DNA from: an uncultured beta proteobacterium
GTDB lineage: Bacteria; Pseudomonadota; Gammaproteobacteria; Burkholderiales; Rhodocyclaceae
Direction: 5' to 3'
Assembly: GCA_903908065.1 (NCBI GenBank)
Contig: CAIVQO010000031.1
Coordinates: 1-63,203 of the forward strand
DNA: 63,203 nt
The notes beneath the pieces were generated by a model. That model ran no database searches. It worked only from the letters and a program-made list of their open reading frames with translations, and was not told the DNA's origin. This document shows, in pieces, positions 30,439-40,774 of this stretch. Made by a program: the position numbers and the translations under genes. Position 1 is the first letter of the stretch. Every line of letters starts with the position of its first letter.

Positions 30439-31550
30439 CACGCCTCCCCGCGGCCGCCGCGCCGGCCGCGCAGCACGCTGGAGAACATCACCAGGATGAA
30501 CACCAGCAGCGCGATGGCATTGGCCAGGCCACCGTCGCCGATCATGCCGTAGCGTTCGCCGAGGCCGCCGATCACGCGCCAGGCGAGCGAGGCGTGGAGC
30601 AGTGCCAACGGCAGGAAGGCCAGCGGGTCCCAGGGAATCTTCACCCGCAGCACTGCCGGGAAGATGATCGGCGCATGGCCGAAAATCATGGCGAAGACGA
30701 AGCCCAGGGTTACCGCGTGCAGCGTGGCGTCGCGCCAGGGATGGCCCGGCAGGAAGCCGCCGAGCAGGCCGAGCAGTCCGGCGGCGGCCAGCCAGGCATA
30801 GCCCGAAAGCAGGCACAGCGCGATGTAGCCGGTCAGGCCCGGGCGCCGCCAGTTGCGTTGCGCGATGTCGAAGCGCCACAGCCAGACCGCCAGCGCCAGC
30901 AGGCCGGCCGAGAACAGCGCAAGGCCGGCTTCCTCGTCGCGCAGCGTGGCGGCGGCGCCGGTCAGCACCAGGCCGACGATGACGAAGAAAAAGCGCTGGG
31001 CATCCTTCGAGGTTGGCAGGAAGCGGTTGAGTTCCAGGCGCTCGCCGGCGATGGTCAGCACCAGGAAGGCCAGCCACCAGGGCACCGCCAGGTGCAGCTC
31101 GGCGCCGTGGAACCAGAGCGCGTTGCCGATCAGCCAGCACAGTGCGGCGATCGCCAGCAGCAGGGTGAACGGCGCCACCAGGCGTTGCAGCACCGAGCCG
31201 CTGGCGGCGAGCAGGACGAAGGCGGCGGCCACGCCCAGCCCCTGCGCCAGCGCCAGCGGTGCGCCGGCCAGCAACGCAAGGCCGCCGAGGCCGGCGCAGG
31301 CCGGCGCCAGGTAGGCCCAGAGGCGGCCGATCGCGACCGCGCGCTCGAGGCTGATCACGGTGCCGAGGAAGGCCGAGATCATCAGGGCGCCGTGCCAGCC
31401 GGCGGCGCCGGCTGCACTGGTGGCGATGGCCGGCATGGGCCAGTCCAGGCGCGCCAGCCCGGCCAGCACGCCGCCCAGCAGCGAGAGCATGCCCAGCACC
31501 AGCAGTGGCAGGCGCGCCAGCGGCGGCAGGTCAAGCATCGCCGTTGTCAT
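30438..31550 (-). CDS. NnrS-like multi-spanning membrane protein
   Basis: 370 residues with about 12 hydrophobic helices. Conserved-looking His, Arg and Glu lie in helices: WHGALMISAFLGTVISLERAVAIG, AGERLELNRFLP and LHAVTLGFVFAMIFGHAPIIFPAV. The pattern recalls NnrS heme-copper membrane proteins found with denitrification and nitrosative-stress genes. The assignment is tentative. It overlaps the MIP18 gene upstream by 20 bases and fpr downstream by one base, so the three are one operon. Confidence 0.6.
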   Translation of the reverse strand: MTTAMLDLPPLARLPLLVLGMLSLLGGVLAGLARLDWPMPAIATSAAGAAGWHGALMISAFLGTVISLERAVAIGRLWAYLAPACAGLGGLALLAGAPLALAQGLGVAAAFVLLAASGSVLQRLVAPFTLLLAIAALCWLIGNALWFHGAELHLAVPWWLAFLVLTIAGERLELNRFLPTSKDAQRFFFVIVGLVLTGAAATLRDEEAGLALFSAGLLALAVWLWRFDIAQRNWRRPGLTGYIALCLLSGYAWLAAAGLLGLLGGFLPGHPWRDATLHAVTLGFVFAMIFGHAPIIFPAVLRVKIPWDPLAFLPLALLHASLAWRVIGGLGERYGMIGDGGLANAIALLVFILVMFSSVLRGRRGGRGEA

Positions 31551-31863
31551 CCCAGCCGAAGTGCTTGCGGCCCGCCGCGGTCATCATCGATTGCTCCCAG
31601 GGCGGCTCCCATACCAGCGCCACCTCGGTGGCGCAGCCGGCGGGCAGGGCGCCGGCCAGCACCTCCTTGACCTCGTCGGTGATCATCTCGCCCAGCGGGC
31701 AGGCCGGCGAGGTCATGGTCATCTCGATCCGCACCCGCGCCGGCGCGATGTCGATGCGATACACCAGGCCGAGGTCGACGATGTTGAGCCCGGCTTCGGG
31801 GTCGATCACGCGGCGCAGGCGCTCGCGCAGGGCGGATTCGGTGGGCAGGCTGGTCGCGGTCAT
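31531..31863 (-). CDS. MIP18/DUF59-family Fe-S assembly protein
   Basis: 110 residues. It matches the SufT/PaaD-type domain: RRVIDPEAGLNIVDLGLVY, then MTMTSPACPLGEMITDEV with the conserved Cys, and LVWEPPWEQSMMT. Such proteins help mature or deliver iron-sulfur clusters. It is the first gene of an operon with the NnrS-like protein and ferredoxin reductase. The gene for a small Cys-rich protein starts 69 bases away on the other strand. Confidence 0.9.
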   Translation of the reverse strand: MTATSLPTESALRERLRRVIDPEAGLNIVDLGLVYRIDIAPARVRIEMTMTSPACPLGEMITDEVKEVLAGALPAGCATEVALVWEPPWEQSMMTAAGRKHFGWDDNGDA

Positions 31864-31932
31864 GGCGTGTTCCCGGTGGCTGCGCTAAGCTTGCGCGGCG
31901 TGGTGTGATGGACTTTGGGGAAGGATGGAATC

Positions 31933-32139
31933 ATGGGCGGAGCATGGGGTTGCCCCCACGAGGAAGACGATCGTTGCGGCAAGGTCAATGGCATTCCCTG
32001 CGATCCGGGCATGAAGGGCTGTGTCTTGCATGGGCGCTTTGTTTTCGCCAACGACGACAAGAATGAGCGGCTCAGGCAGAAGCAGGCCCGCCAGGCGGCA
32101 GACCCGGCAACGCCGGAGTCGGATCCAGCAGCGGAGTGA
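31933..32139 (+). CDS. Small Cys-rich protein
   Basis: 68 residues from the ATG at 31933, with GGGGAAGGA upstream. The first 40 residues contain four Cys (GCPHEEDDRC and PCDPGMKGC), followed by a charged Lys/Gln/Arg-rich tail. The spacing could bind zinc or an Fe-S cluster. The function is unknown. It is divergent from the MIP18-NnrS-fpr operon, and its 3' end overlaps the small gene on the minus strand by 68 bases. Confidence 0.6.
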   Translation: MGGAWGCPHEEDDRCGKVNGIPCDPGMKGCVLHGRFVFANDDKNERLRQKQARQAADPATPESDPAAE

Positions 32140-32290
32140 GGTCGAGCAGGCGCATCGCATCCACGGCGGCTTCCCAGGCGCCCTCTTGGCACAGGCCGGC
32201 GATCTGCGCCCGCTCGTAGCCGTCCAGCGCGGCGGCGATGCAGGCGCTGCGTACCGCCCGCGCCAAAGCGGTATCGGCTTCAGTCGCCAT
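32072..32290 (-). CDS. Small conserved-looking protein downstream of marR
   Basis: 72 residues. It consists of an amphipathic helix set (ALARAVRSACIAAALDGYERA) and a GAWEAAVDAMRLLDL segment, then a Pro-rich end. The start overlaps the end of the marR-like gene by 11 bases, a coupled arrangement that argues for a real gene. Its last 68 bases overlap the 3' end of the Cys-rich gene on the other strand. The function is unknown. Confidence 0.5.
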   Translation of the reverse strand: MATEADTALARAVRSACIAAALDGYERAQIAGLCQEGAWEAAVDAMRLLDLTPLLDPTPALPGLPPGGPASA

Positions 32291-32699
32291 GGAGGCTGCG
32301 CAGGTCGGGCACCAGCGCGCTGATCTCGGGGCTCAGCAACTCGTCGCGGTGCAGGCGCACCATCTTTTCGGCAATGCGCTCGCCTTCGGCTGTGAGGTGC
32401 ACTTCCACGGCGCGGCGGTCGGCTTGGCCCTGGCGGCGCTCGACCCAGCCCAGGCCTTCGCAGCGCGAGATCAGCGCCACGGTGCCATGGTGCTGGGCCT
32501 GCAGGCGCTCGGCCAGTTCCCCCACGGTGGCCCATTCGCGCCCGGGAAAGCCCTTGATGTGCAGCAGCAGCAGGTATTGCAGGGGCGTGATGCCGTTCTT
32601 GCGCGTGACCTGTTCGGAAAAGCGCAGGAAGCGGCGCAGGCGGTAGCGAAACTCGGACAGGGTTTCGAAATCCTTCTTGCCTAGGGCTTTGGCGGGCAT
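32280..32699 (-). CDS. MarR-family transcriptional regulator
   Basis: 139 residues. The winged helix has LQYLLLLHIKGFP, ATVGELAERLQAQHHGTVALISRCEGLGWVERRQGQADRR (recognition helix and wing) and LTAEG. MarR proteins are dimeric repressors that usually respond to small phenolic or oxidised ligands. It is divergent from the DsrC/TusE-like gene with a dyad in between, so it probably controls itself and perhaps that gene. The small downstream gene overlaps its stop. Confidence 0.9.
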   Translation of the reverse strand: MPAKALGKKDFETLSEFRYRLRRFLRFSEQVTRKNGITPLQYLLLLHIKGFPGREWATVGELAERLQAQHHGTVALISRCEGLGWVERRQGQADRRAVEVHLTAEGERIAEKMVRLHRDELLSPEISALVPDLRSLHGD

Positions 32700-32730
32700 G
32701 GGTGGTTTCCGGACGGGCAGAGGGCTTTAT

Positions 32731-32759
32731 ATCATGTTGTGCTTCTATCACGGCATGAT
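32731..32759. promoter_or_regulatory. Dyad between marR-like and dsrC/tusE-like genes
   Basis: The inverted repeat ATCATG (32731-32736) and CATGAT (32754-32759) has a 17-base spacer and lies in an AT-rich divergent intergenic region of 107 bases. It is a candidate operator for the MarR-like protein. Confidence 0.45.
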
Positions 32760-32806
32760 GTATTATCGCAGCCGTTGTCTTTTTCCGCAATGCACGGAGG
32801 AAAGGG

Positions 32807-33130
32807 ATGGAAACCATGACCCGCATGCCGGACTTCGATGATCAGGGCTACCTGTTCGAGCCGGCCGACTGGACTGAAGACCTGGCCCGCGAACTGGCGC
32901 GCCAAGAGAACATCGAGCTGACCGAGCGCCACTGGGAGGCGATCCGCTACATGCGCGATTTCTTCCAGGAGCACCAGGTGATCCCCGACGTGCGCTTTGT
33001 CATGCGCCACCTGGGCGAGCGTTTCGGGGGTTCGCGCAACCTGGTGTTCGAGCTGTTTCCCTATGGCTATGTCCGGCAGGCCTGCCGCATTGCGGGCATG
33101 AGGAAGCCGCGCAGCTGGTCCACGGGTTGA
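32807..33130 (+). CDS. tusE: DsrC/TusE-family sulfur-relay protein lacking the terminal Cys
   Basis: 107 residues with GGAGGAAAGGG before the ATG. The family core is plain: DDQGYLFEPADWTEDLARELA, ELTERHWEAIRYMRDFF, RFVMRHLG and GYVRQACRIAGMRKP. DsrC proteins carry a near-terminal Cys and a second Cys 11 residues before it; TusE keeps the near-terminal one. Here only the inner Cys93 is present and the near-terminal position is Trp104. The usual persulfide transfer is therefore in doubt, and a binding or regulatory role is possible. The symbol is given for the family only. Confidence 0.8.
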   Translation: METMTRMPDFDDQGYLFEPADWTEDLARELARQENIELTERHWEAIRYMRDFFQEHQVIPDVRFVMRHLGERFGGSRNLVFELFPYGYVRQACRIAGMRKPRSWSTG

Positions 33131-33134
33131 GGCG

Positions 33135-33299
33135 GTGAAGAAATCCACCAAGCGCGCGCTGGGCGCGATGGTGTTCCTCGCCATCCTCGCCTGGCACCAT
33201 GCCGGGCCGTCGCATTGCGCCTCGGCCGCCATGGCCTGCGCCCACTCCGTGGCCTCGGGCTCGGGCGCATTCCTGCCGGGGCTGGAAAGTCGGCGCTGA
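33135..33299 (+). CDS. Possible small exported peptide ending in repeat copy H
   Basis: 54 residues from a GTG five bases after the tusE-like stop: a Lys-rich start (MKKSTKRALG), a hydrophobic stretch AMVFLAILAW and two Cys. It resembles a short signal peptide plus tail. The last codons and the stop (CGCTGA) are supplied by dispersed repeat copy H. It may well be chance. Confidence 0.3.
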   Translation: MKKSTKRALGAMVFLAILAWHHAGPSHCASAAMACAHSVASGSGAFLPGLESRR

Positions 33300-33309
33300 C
33301 GGCACGGCG
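33286..33309 (+). repeat. Dispersed 24-base repeat, copy H
   Basis: It matches at all 24 positions, counting the R and N positions of the consensus. It supplies the stop codon of the small frame before it and lies 35 bases upstream of the htpG heat-shock promoter. Confidence 0.85.
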
Positions 33310-33343
33310 CCGGCAACCCGGCGAACTCGCCTATCCCCATCCA

Positions 33344-33371
33344 CTTGAAACGGGCATTGCCGGCCCCATAT
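33344..33371 (+). promoter_or_regulatory. Sigma-32 heat-shock promoter of htpG
   Basis: CTTGAAA (33344-33350), a 13-base spacer and CCCCATAT (33364-33371) equal the enterobacterial RpoH consensus. htpG starts 35 bases downstream. This is strong evidence that htpG is heat-inducible here. Confidence 0.92.
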
Positions 33372-33405
33372 CGCGTCGGTACGTCTTGTCTTTCAGGGGA
33401 ATCCA

Positions 33406-35331
<1,926 letters not shown>

Positions 35332-35356
35332 TCGTTCCGCGGTACCGCGCCCCGCT

Positions 35357-37126
35357 TCAGCCAGGCGGGGCCGCGGTCCGCAACTCCTCGTCCTGCTCGA
35401 ACAGCGTGCGCAGCTCTTCGCGGGCCTGCAGCACGCTGGCGACGAGCTGCGCTTCGTCCTGGTAGACCGCCTGCTGGCGCCGCAGCTGCTCGGCATCGTG
35501 CTCGGCAAACATCCGGGCGATGCGGGCGGCCTCCTCGCCCGCCACGCCCAGCTCGGTCAGCGCCATCTCCGACAGCACGATGCTGCCATGCAAGGTCTCG
35601 CGGATCGGCGACACGATGCCCAGGTCCATCAGCTTGTAGGCATGGAAGCGGTTGCGGGCGCGGGCGATGATCTTCACCGCGGGGAAATGCCGGCGCATCA
35701 GCTCGGCGATCTTGAGTGAGGACTCGACGTTGTCGATCGCCAGCACGAAGAGTTTCGCCTCGCCGGTCGACGCGGCATTCAGCAGGTCAAGCCGCGAGGC
35801 ATCGCCGAAATACACCTTGCTGCCGAAGCGGCGCACGTAATCCACCTGCTGCGGGTCCGCCTCCAGCACGGTGAAGGGAATGCCCTTCAGTGCCAGCAGG
35901 CGGGCAACCACCTGCCCGACGCGGCCGAAGCCGGCAATGATCACCGCCGGCGTGCTGGCGTCGATCGCATCGAACGGCCGCTCCGGCGCGGGACGGCAGC
36001 GCGACAGCACGCGTTCCTCAAACAGGAACAGCAGCGGCCACAGCAACAGGCTCAGCGTCACGGCCACGGTCAGCAGGTCCATCAGCGGCCGCTCGAGCAG
36101 GCGGTTGGCGAAGGCCAGCTGGAAAATCACGAAGGCGAATTCGCCGCCCTGCGAAAGGGCGATCGCCAGCTTGCGCGCACTCGAACGCGATTCGCCGGTG
36201 GCGATGCCAATGGCAAGCACCACCACCACCTTGAGCACCAGCAGCAGGGCCGCCAGGCCGAAGGCCTGACCGGGCACCGTGACCAGCAGGCCCAGGTTGG
36301 TGCTCATGCCCACTGCCATGAAAAACACGCCGAGCAGGAGCCCCTTGAAGGGCTCGAGGTCCGCCTCCAGTTCGTGGCGGAACTCCGAATCGGCCAGCAC
36401 CACGCCGGCAAGGAAGGCGCCTAGCGAGGGCGAGAGGCCAACGGCATCCATCAGCACCGTGGTGCCGATGACCACCAGCAGCGATGCCGCAGTGAAGGTC
36501 TCGCGGCTGCCCAGCGTGGCGATGCGCGTGAACAGCGGGCGCAACAGAAAGCGCCCGGCGGCGATGACGCCGACAATGGCACCGATGCCGCCCAGCAGGC
36601 GCGCGGGCGCCAGCTCCACGCTGCCCGCCGCCAGCAGCGGCACCACGGCGAGGATGGGGATCACCGCCATGTCCTGGAACAGCAGGATGGCGAAGGCAGC
36701 CCGTCCGTGGCGGTCGGCCAGCTGGTTCCGCTCGGCAAGCGACTGCAGCACCATCGCGGTCGACGACATCGCCCCGGCGAGCCCGACGATAAGCGCCGCT
36801 TTGCCGTCGAGCCCCAGCGCCAGGCCGATCGCCGCCAGCACCAGCGCCGTGCCCGCAACCTGCAGCGAGCCAAGGCCCAGCACCGTGCGCCGCAGCACCC
36901 ACAGCCGCGACGGCCGCAGTTCGAGGCCGATCACGAACAGCAGCAGGATGACGCCGAACTCGCCGAAATGCAGAATCAGCGTGACGTCGTCGATCAGGCG
37001 CAGGCCCCAGGGGCCGAGCAGCACGCCGGCGAACAGGTAGCCGAGGACAGCGCCCAGCCCGGCGTGCTTTGCCAGGGGAACGAAGATCACGGCGCCGAGC
37101 AGCAGGATGGCGGTTTGCATCAGCAT
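35357..37126 (-). CDS. Kef-type monovalent cation:proton antiporter (CPA2)
   Basis: 589 residues. About 12 membrane helices (1-380) include FGEFGVILLLFVIGLEL and AGAMSSTAMVLQSLAE with the CPA2 pattern. A cytosolic TrkA-N/RCK domain follows with the nucleotide motif GFGRVGQVVARLL near residue 405 and TVLEADPQQVDYVRRFG. The arrangement is that of KefB/KefC, glutathione-gated potassium efflux, but no KefF or KefG partner is next to it. A Glu/Arg-rich helical tail follows residue 525. Confidence 0.92.
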   Translation of the reverse strand: MLMQTAILLLGAVIFVPLAKHAGLGAVLGYLFAGVLLGPWGLRLIDDVTLILHFGEFGVILLLFVIGLELRPSRLWVLRRTVLGLGSLQVAGTALVLAAIGLALGLDGKAALIVGLAGAMSSTAMVLQSLAERNQLADRHGRAAFAILLFQDMAVIPILAVVPLLAAGSVELAPARLLGGIGAIVGVIAAGRFLLRPLFTRIATLGSRETFTAASLLVVIGTTVLMDAVGLSPSLGAFLAGVVLADSEFRHELEADLEPFKGLLLGVFFMAVGMSTNLGLLVTVPGQAFGLAALLLVLKVVVVLAIGIATGESRSSARKLAIALSQGGEFAFVIFQLAFANRLLERPLMDLLTVAVTLSLLLWPLLFLFEERVLSRCRPAPERPFDAIDASTPAVIIAGFGRVGQVVARLLALKGIPFTVLEADPQQVDYVRRFGSKVYFGDASRLDLLNAASTGEAKLFVLAIDNVESSLKIAELMRRHFPAVKIIARARNRFHAYKLMDLGIVSPIRETLHGSIVLSEMALTELGVAGEEAARIARMFAEHDAEQLRRQQAVYQDEAQLVASVLQAREELRTLFEQDEELRTAAPPG

Positions 37127-37275
37127 GGGAGTCTCGCTGAACGTGTTTTGGAGCGGGCGATGCTACCGCGTGACCGCGCCTTCGCCAATCCGGAAGCGGC
37201 AACGGCTACACTGGACCGACCGCCGCCGCAGCCACCGGGCGGCCTTGTAACCGCCGACCGCAACGCTTTAGCACC

Positions 37276-37758
37276 ATGTCCCGACTTTCCGGCTTTCCGC
37301 CCGTCATCGACTCACACACCCGGGTTCTGATCCTCGGCTCGTTTCCGTCGGCTGCCTCGCTGGCAGCGGGACAGTATTACGCCCATCCGCAGAACCAATT
37401 CTGGCGCGTGCTGGGCGCCGTACTCGGCCAGGAGCTCAAGGCAATGCCCTATGCCGCGAGGCTGAAGGCCGCCACGGCGGCCGGCATCGGCATCTGGGAT
37501 ATCTACGCCAGCTGCGAACGGGAAGGCAGCCTTGATTCGGCGATACGCGAGGCCAAGGCCAATGACTTTGGTGCTCTCCAAAAGTCGGCGCCCGCACTAC
37601 GGCGAATCTGCTTCAACGGCCGCACCGCGGCGCGCCGCCTGCGCGAAATGGAGGCGCTGGGCTATGAAGCCGTGGTGCTGCCCTCCACCAGCCCGGCCCA
37701 TGCCGGCATGCGTTTCGAGGAAAAACTGGCGCGCTGGCGGGCGGCGCTGCAACCCTAG
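37276..37758 (+). CDS. Hypoxanthine-DNA glycosylase (UDG superfamily, family 6)
   Basis: 160 residues. Family marks are LILGSFPSAASLAAGQYYAHPQNQFW, with active-site Asn40, then GIGIWDIYASCEREGSLD and LPSTSPAHA. It removes deaminated adenine (hypoxanthine) from DNA. The segment read as QKSAPALRR is dispersed repeat copy I; the surrounding NDF-x-LRRICFNG spacing looks normal for the family, so the repeat does not appear to be an insertion. glgP follows after 49 bases. Confidence 0.85.
   Translation: MSRLSGFPPVIDSHTRVLILGSFPSAASLAAGQYYAHPQNQFWRVLGAVLGQELKAMPYAARLKAATAAGIGIWDIYASCEREGSLDSAIREAKANDFGALQKSAPALRRICFNGRTAARRLREMEALGYEAVVLPSTSPAHAGMRFEEKLARWRAALQP
37581..37604 (+). repeat. Dispersed 24-base repeat, copy I (glycosylase gene)
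   Basis: 19 of 24 positions match, with the first ten perfect. It is read as KSAPALRR, almost the same peptide as copy B in ygiQ. Confidence 0.6.
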
Positions 37759-37807
37759 CGCGGCGCCGCGGGTATCATGGCCCCGTTACCCAATACGGGA
37801 GCACGCC

Positions 37808-40288
37808 ATGCAGAAGCCCGCCGCCCTGCCCGAGCTCGACCACCCGGCACTGGATGCCGAATCGATCCGGCGTTCGCTCTACAACCGCCTGATCTACACC
37901 ATCGGCAAGGACCCGATCACCGCCACCGACCGCGACTGGTTCTACGCCGCCGCCGCCGTGGTGCGCGAACGCATGATCGAGCGCTGGATGGAAACCATGC
38001 GCAGCTACTACGCCGAGGACCGCAAGCGCATCTACTACCTCTCGATGGAATTCCTCATGGGTCGCAGCATGACCAACGCCATGCTCAACATGTGCGCGGA
38101 AAAGGAATTTCGCGACGCGCTGACCGCGCTGGCCGAAATGGGCCTGCGCCCGGAAAAGATCGCCGACATGGAGCCCGACGCGGCGCTGGGCAATGGCGGC
38201 CTCGGGCGGCTGGCGGCCTGCTTCCTCGATTCGATGGCGACCATGGGCGTCGCCGGCTATGGCTATGGCATCCGCTACGAATACGGCATGTTCCACCAGG
38301 GCATCGAGGAAGGCCAGCAGGTCGAGCACCCGGACAACTGGCTGCGCTATGGCAACCCCTGGGAATTCCCCCGCCCCGAGGTGCTCTACCAGGTCAAGTT
38401 CCACGGCCGCGTGGTCGAGTTCGCCGACGAGCACGGCAAGAAGACCTACCAGTGGGTGGATTCTGACGACGTCATGGCCATGGCCTACGACTACCCGATC
38501 CCCGGCTACGACACCGGCACGGTGAACAACATGCGCCTGTGGGCGGCCAAGGCCAGCCGCGACTTCGACCTCAAGTACTTCAACGAGGGCAACTACATCC
38601 GCGCCGTCGAAGACAAGAACGATTCCGAGAACCTGTCCAAGGTGCTCTACCCCGACGACACCACCGAAATGGGGCGCGAGCTGCGCTTGAAGCAGCAGTA
38701 TTTCTTCGTCAGCGCCTCGCTGCAGGACATGCTCTACCGCTTCGACAAATCCGGCGTGGCGCTCGACAACCTGCCCGACAAGGTGGCGATCCAGCTCAAC
38801 GACACGCATCCCTCGATCGCCGTGGCCGAGCTGATGCGCATCCTGATGGACCAGCACCACCTCGAATGGACTCGGGCCTGGGGCATCGTCACCCGCGTCT
38901 TCTCGTACACCAACCACACGCTGATGCCCGAGGCGCTGGAAACCTGGCCGGTGGCCCTGTTCGAGCGCGTGCTGCCGCGCCACCTGCAGATCATCTACGA
39001 GATCAACCACCGCTTCCTCAAGGACGTGATGCACCACTACCCCGGCGACCCGGCGCTGTGGCAGCGCATGTCGCTGATCGAGGAATCGCGCGGCAAGCGC
39101 ATCCGCATGGCGCACCTGGCCATCGTCGGCAGCCACAAGGTGAATGGCGTGGCCGCGATCCACACCCAGCTGATGAAGGAAACCATCTTTTCCGACTTCC
39201 ATCGCCTGTGGCCGCAGAAGATCGTGAACATGACCAACGGCGTGACGCCGCGGCGCTGGCTCAACCAGGCCAACCCGGCGCTGGCGCACCTGATCACGCG
39301 CCATATTGGCCACGGCTGGCTGAAGGACCTCGACCAGTTGCGCGGCCTGGCGCCGCTGGCCGAAGACGCCTGCTTCCGCGAGCAGTTCGCCCGCGTCAAG
39401 CACGAGAACAAGCTGCGCCTGGCCGAGGCGATCCGCCAGCGCCTGGGCGTGGCGGTCGATCCGGCCAGCATCTTCGACGTGCAGATCAAGCGCATGCACG
39501 AATACAAGCGCCAGCTGCTCAACCTGCTGCACGTGATCACGCTCTATAACCGGCTGCGCGCCGGGGCCGAGGCCACACCGCGCACCGTGGTCTTCGGCGG
39601 CAAGGCTGCCCCCGGCTACCGCATGGCAAAGCTGATCATCCGCCTGATCAACGACGTCGCCGACGTGGTGAACAACGACCTGGCGATGCGCGACCGGCTG
39701 AAGGTGGCCTTCATCCCCAACTACGATGTCTCGAACGCCGAGCTGATCATCCCCGCCGCCGACCTCTCGGAGCAGATCTCGACCGCCGGCACCGAGGCCT
39801 CGGGCACCGGCAACATGAAGCTGGCGCTGAACGGCGCGCTGACCATGGGCACGCTGGATGGCGCCAACGTCGAGATCCGCAACGAAGTCGGCGCCGAGAA
39901 CATCTTCATCTTCGGCCTGAATACCGACGAAGTGGCCGCGCTGCGCGCCACGGGCTACAAGCCCTGGCAGTACTACGACGCCAACCCCGAGCTGAAGCAG
40001 GCGCTGGACATGATCCGTGACGGCTACTTCTGCCCCGAGGAGCGCGACCGTTACGTGCCGGTGTTCGACAACCTCACCACCAACGGCGACCACTACCTGC
40101 TGCTCGCCGACTATGCCTCCTACATCGCGGCGCAGGACCGGGCAGGTGCGCTGTATAGGGATCAGGAGGCCTGGGTGCGCAAGGCGATCCTGAATGTGGC
40201 GGGCATGGGCAAGTTCTCGTCCGACCGCACGATAGGCGAATACGCCAGGACGATCTGGAATGTCGAGGCGCGGCCGCGCTCGATCTGA
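37808..40288 (+). CDS. glgP: Glycogen/alpha-glucan phosphorylase
   Basis: 826 residues from the ATG at 37808, with GGGAG upstream; the frame back to 37532 is the shadow of the glycosylase gene. Family features: YYLSMEFLMGRSMTNAMLN, ALGNGGLGRLAACFLDSMAT, and the pyridoxal-phosphate lysine near residue 671 in EASGTGNMKLALNGA. It releases glucose-1-phosphate from glycogen. No other glg gene is adjacent. Its stop overlaps the first base of dispersed repeat copy J. Confidence 0.97.
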   Translation: MQKPAALPELDHPALDAESIRRSLYNRLIYTIGKDPITATDRDWFYAAAAVVRERMIERWMETMRSYYAEDRKRIYYLSMEFLMGRSMTNAMLNMCAEKEFRDALTALAEMGLRPEKIADMEPDAALGNGGLGRLAACFLDSMATMGVAGYGYGIRYEYGMFHQGIEEGQQVEHPDNWLRYGNPWEFPRPEVLYQVKFHGRVVEFADEHGKKTYQWVDSDDVMAMAYDYPIPGYDTGTVNNMRLWAAKASRDFDLKYFNEGNYIRAVEDKNDSENLSKVLYPDDTTEMGRELRLKQQYFFVSASLQDMLYRFDKSGVALDNLPDKVAIQLNDTHPSIAVAELMRILMDQHHLEWTRAWGIVTRVFSYTNHTLMPEALETWPVALFERVLPRHLQIIYEINHRFLKDVMHHYPGDPALWQRMSLIEESRGKRIRMAHLAIVGSHKVNGVAAIHTQLMKETIFSDFHRLWPQKIVNMTNGVTPRRWLNQANPALAHLITRHIGHGWLKDLDQLRGLAPLAEDACFREQFARVKHENKLRLAEAIRQRLGVAVDPASIFDVQIKRMHEYKRQLLNLLHVITLYNRLRAGAEATPRTVVFGGKAAPGYRMAKLIIRLINDVADVVNNDLAMRDRLKVAFIPNYDVSNAELIIPAADLSEQISTAGTEASGTGNMKLALNGALTMGTLDGANVEIRNEVGAENIFIFGLNTDEVAALRATGYKPWQYYDANPELKQALDMIRDGYFCPEERDRYVPVFDNLTTNGDHYLLLADYASYIAAQDRAGALYRDQEAWVRKAILNVAGMGKFSSDRTIGEYARTIWNVEARPRSI

Positions 40289-40311
40289 AAGTCGGCGCTG
40301 GCGGGACGGTG
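40288..40311 (+). repeat. Dispersed 24-base repeat, copy J (at the glgP stop)
   Basis: 23 of 24 positions match. Its first A is the last base of the glgP stop codon. Confidence 0.85.
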
Positions 40312-40366
40312 GGCGGTGTGCCGCAGTGTGCTGTGCCGCGCGTTTGGCAGCGACAAGGAGATACTC

Positions 40367-40753
40367 ATGGTAATCCGGATAGTCCGGTTGGGAAGTCCGC
40401 GTGCGAAGGGCGAGGGCACGCGCATTGGCACGGTGCGGCGGCCGCCGCGCGGGGTGCCAAAACGCGAATTCGCCAGCGGTGACTGGTATGACGTATGGTA
40501 TCCGAATCTGGCGCCTTCGGTGGAGACCATGAAGCTGGGTCAGGCGGCGACGGATACTGTCGCCTGGGCGGCCTTCGTGCGCAAATACCGCGCCGAGATG
40601 GAGGCCCCGGAGGCCAGTCGCAGCATCGATCTGCTAGCGGCACTGTCGCTGACGGCCAACTTTTCGGTGGGTTGCTACTGCGCGGACGAGGCGCATTGCC
40701 ACCGCTCGGTGCTGCGCGCGCTGTTGGCGGAAAAGGGCGCTGTGTTTGCCTGA
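40367..40753 (+). CDS. DUF488-family protein
   Basis: 128 residues from the ATG at 40367, with AAGGAG six bases upstream; the frame extends to 40316 without support. The DUF488 pattern is present: IRIVRLGSPR, RRPPRGVPKREFA, YDVWYPNLAPS and GCYCADEAHCHRSVLRALL, with a Cys-x-Cys and Cys-His pair. The biochemical role of the family is not settled. It lies between glgP and a convergent toxin-antitoxin pair. Confidence 0.85.
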   Translation: MVIRIVRLGSPRAKGEGTRIGTVRRPPRGVPKREFASGDWYDVWYPNLAPSVETMKLGQAATDTVAWAAFVRKYRAEMEAPEASRSIDLLAALSLTANFSVGCYCADEAHCHRSVLRALLAEKGAVFA

Positions 40754-40774
40754 GGCCGCGCCGGCTTGCCTGCG

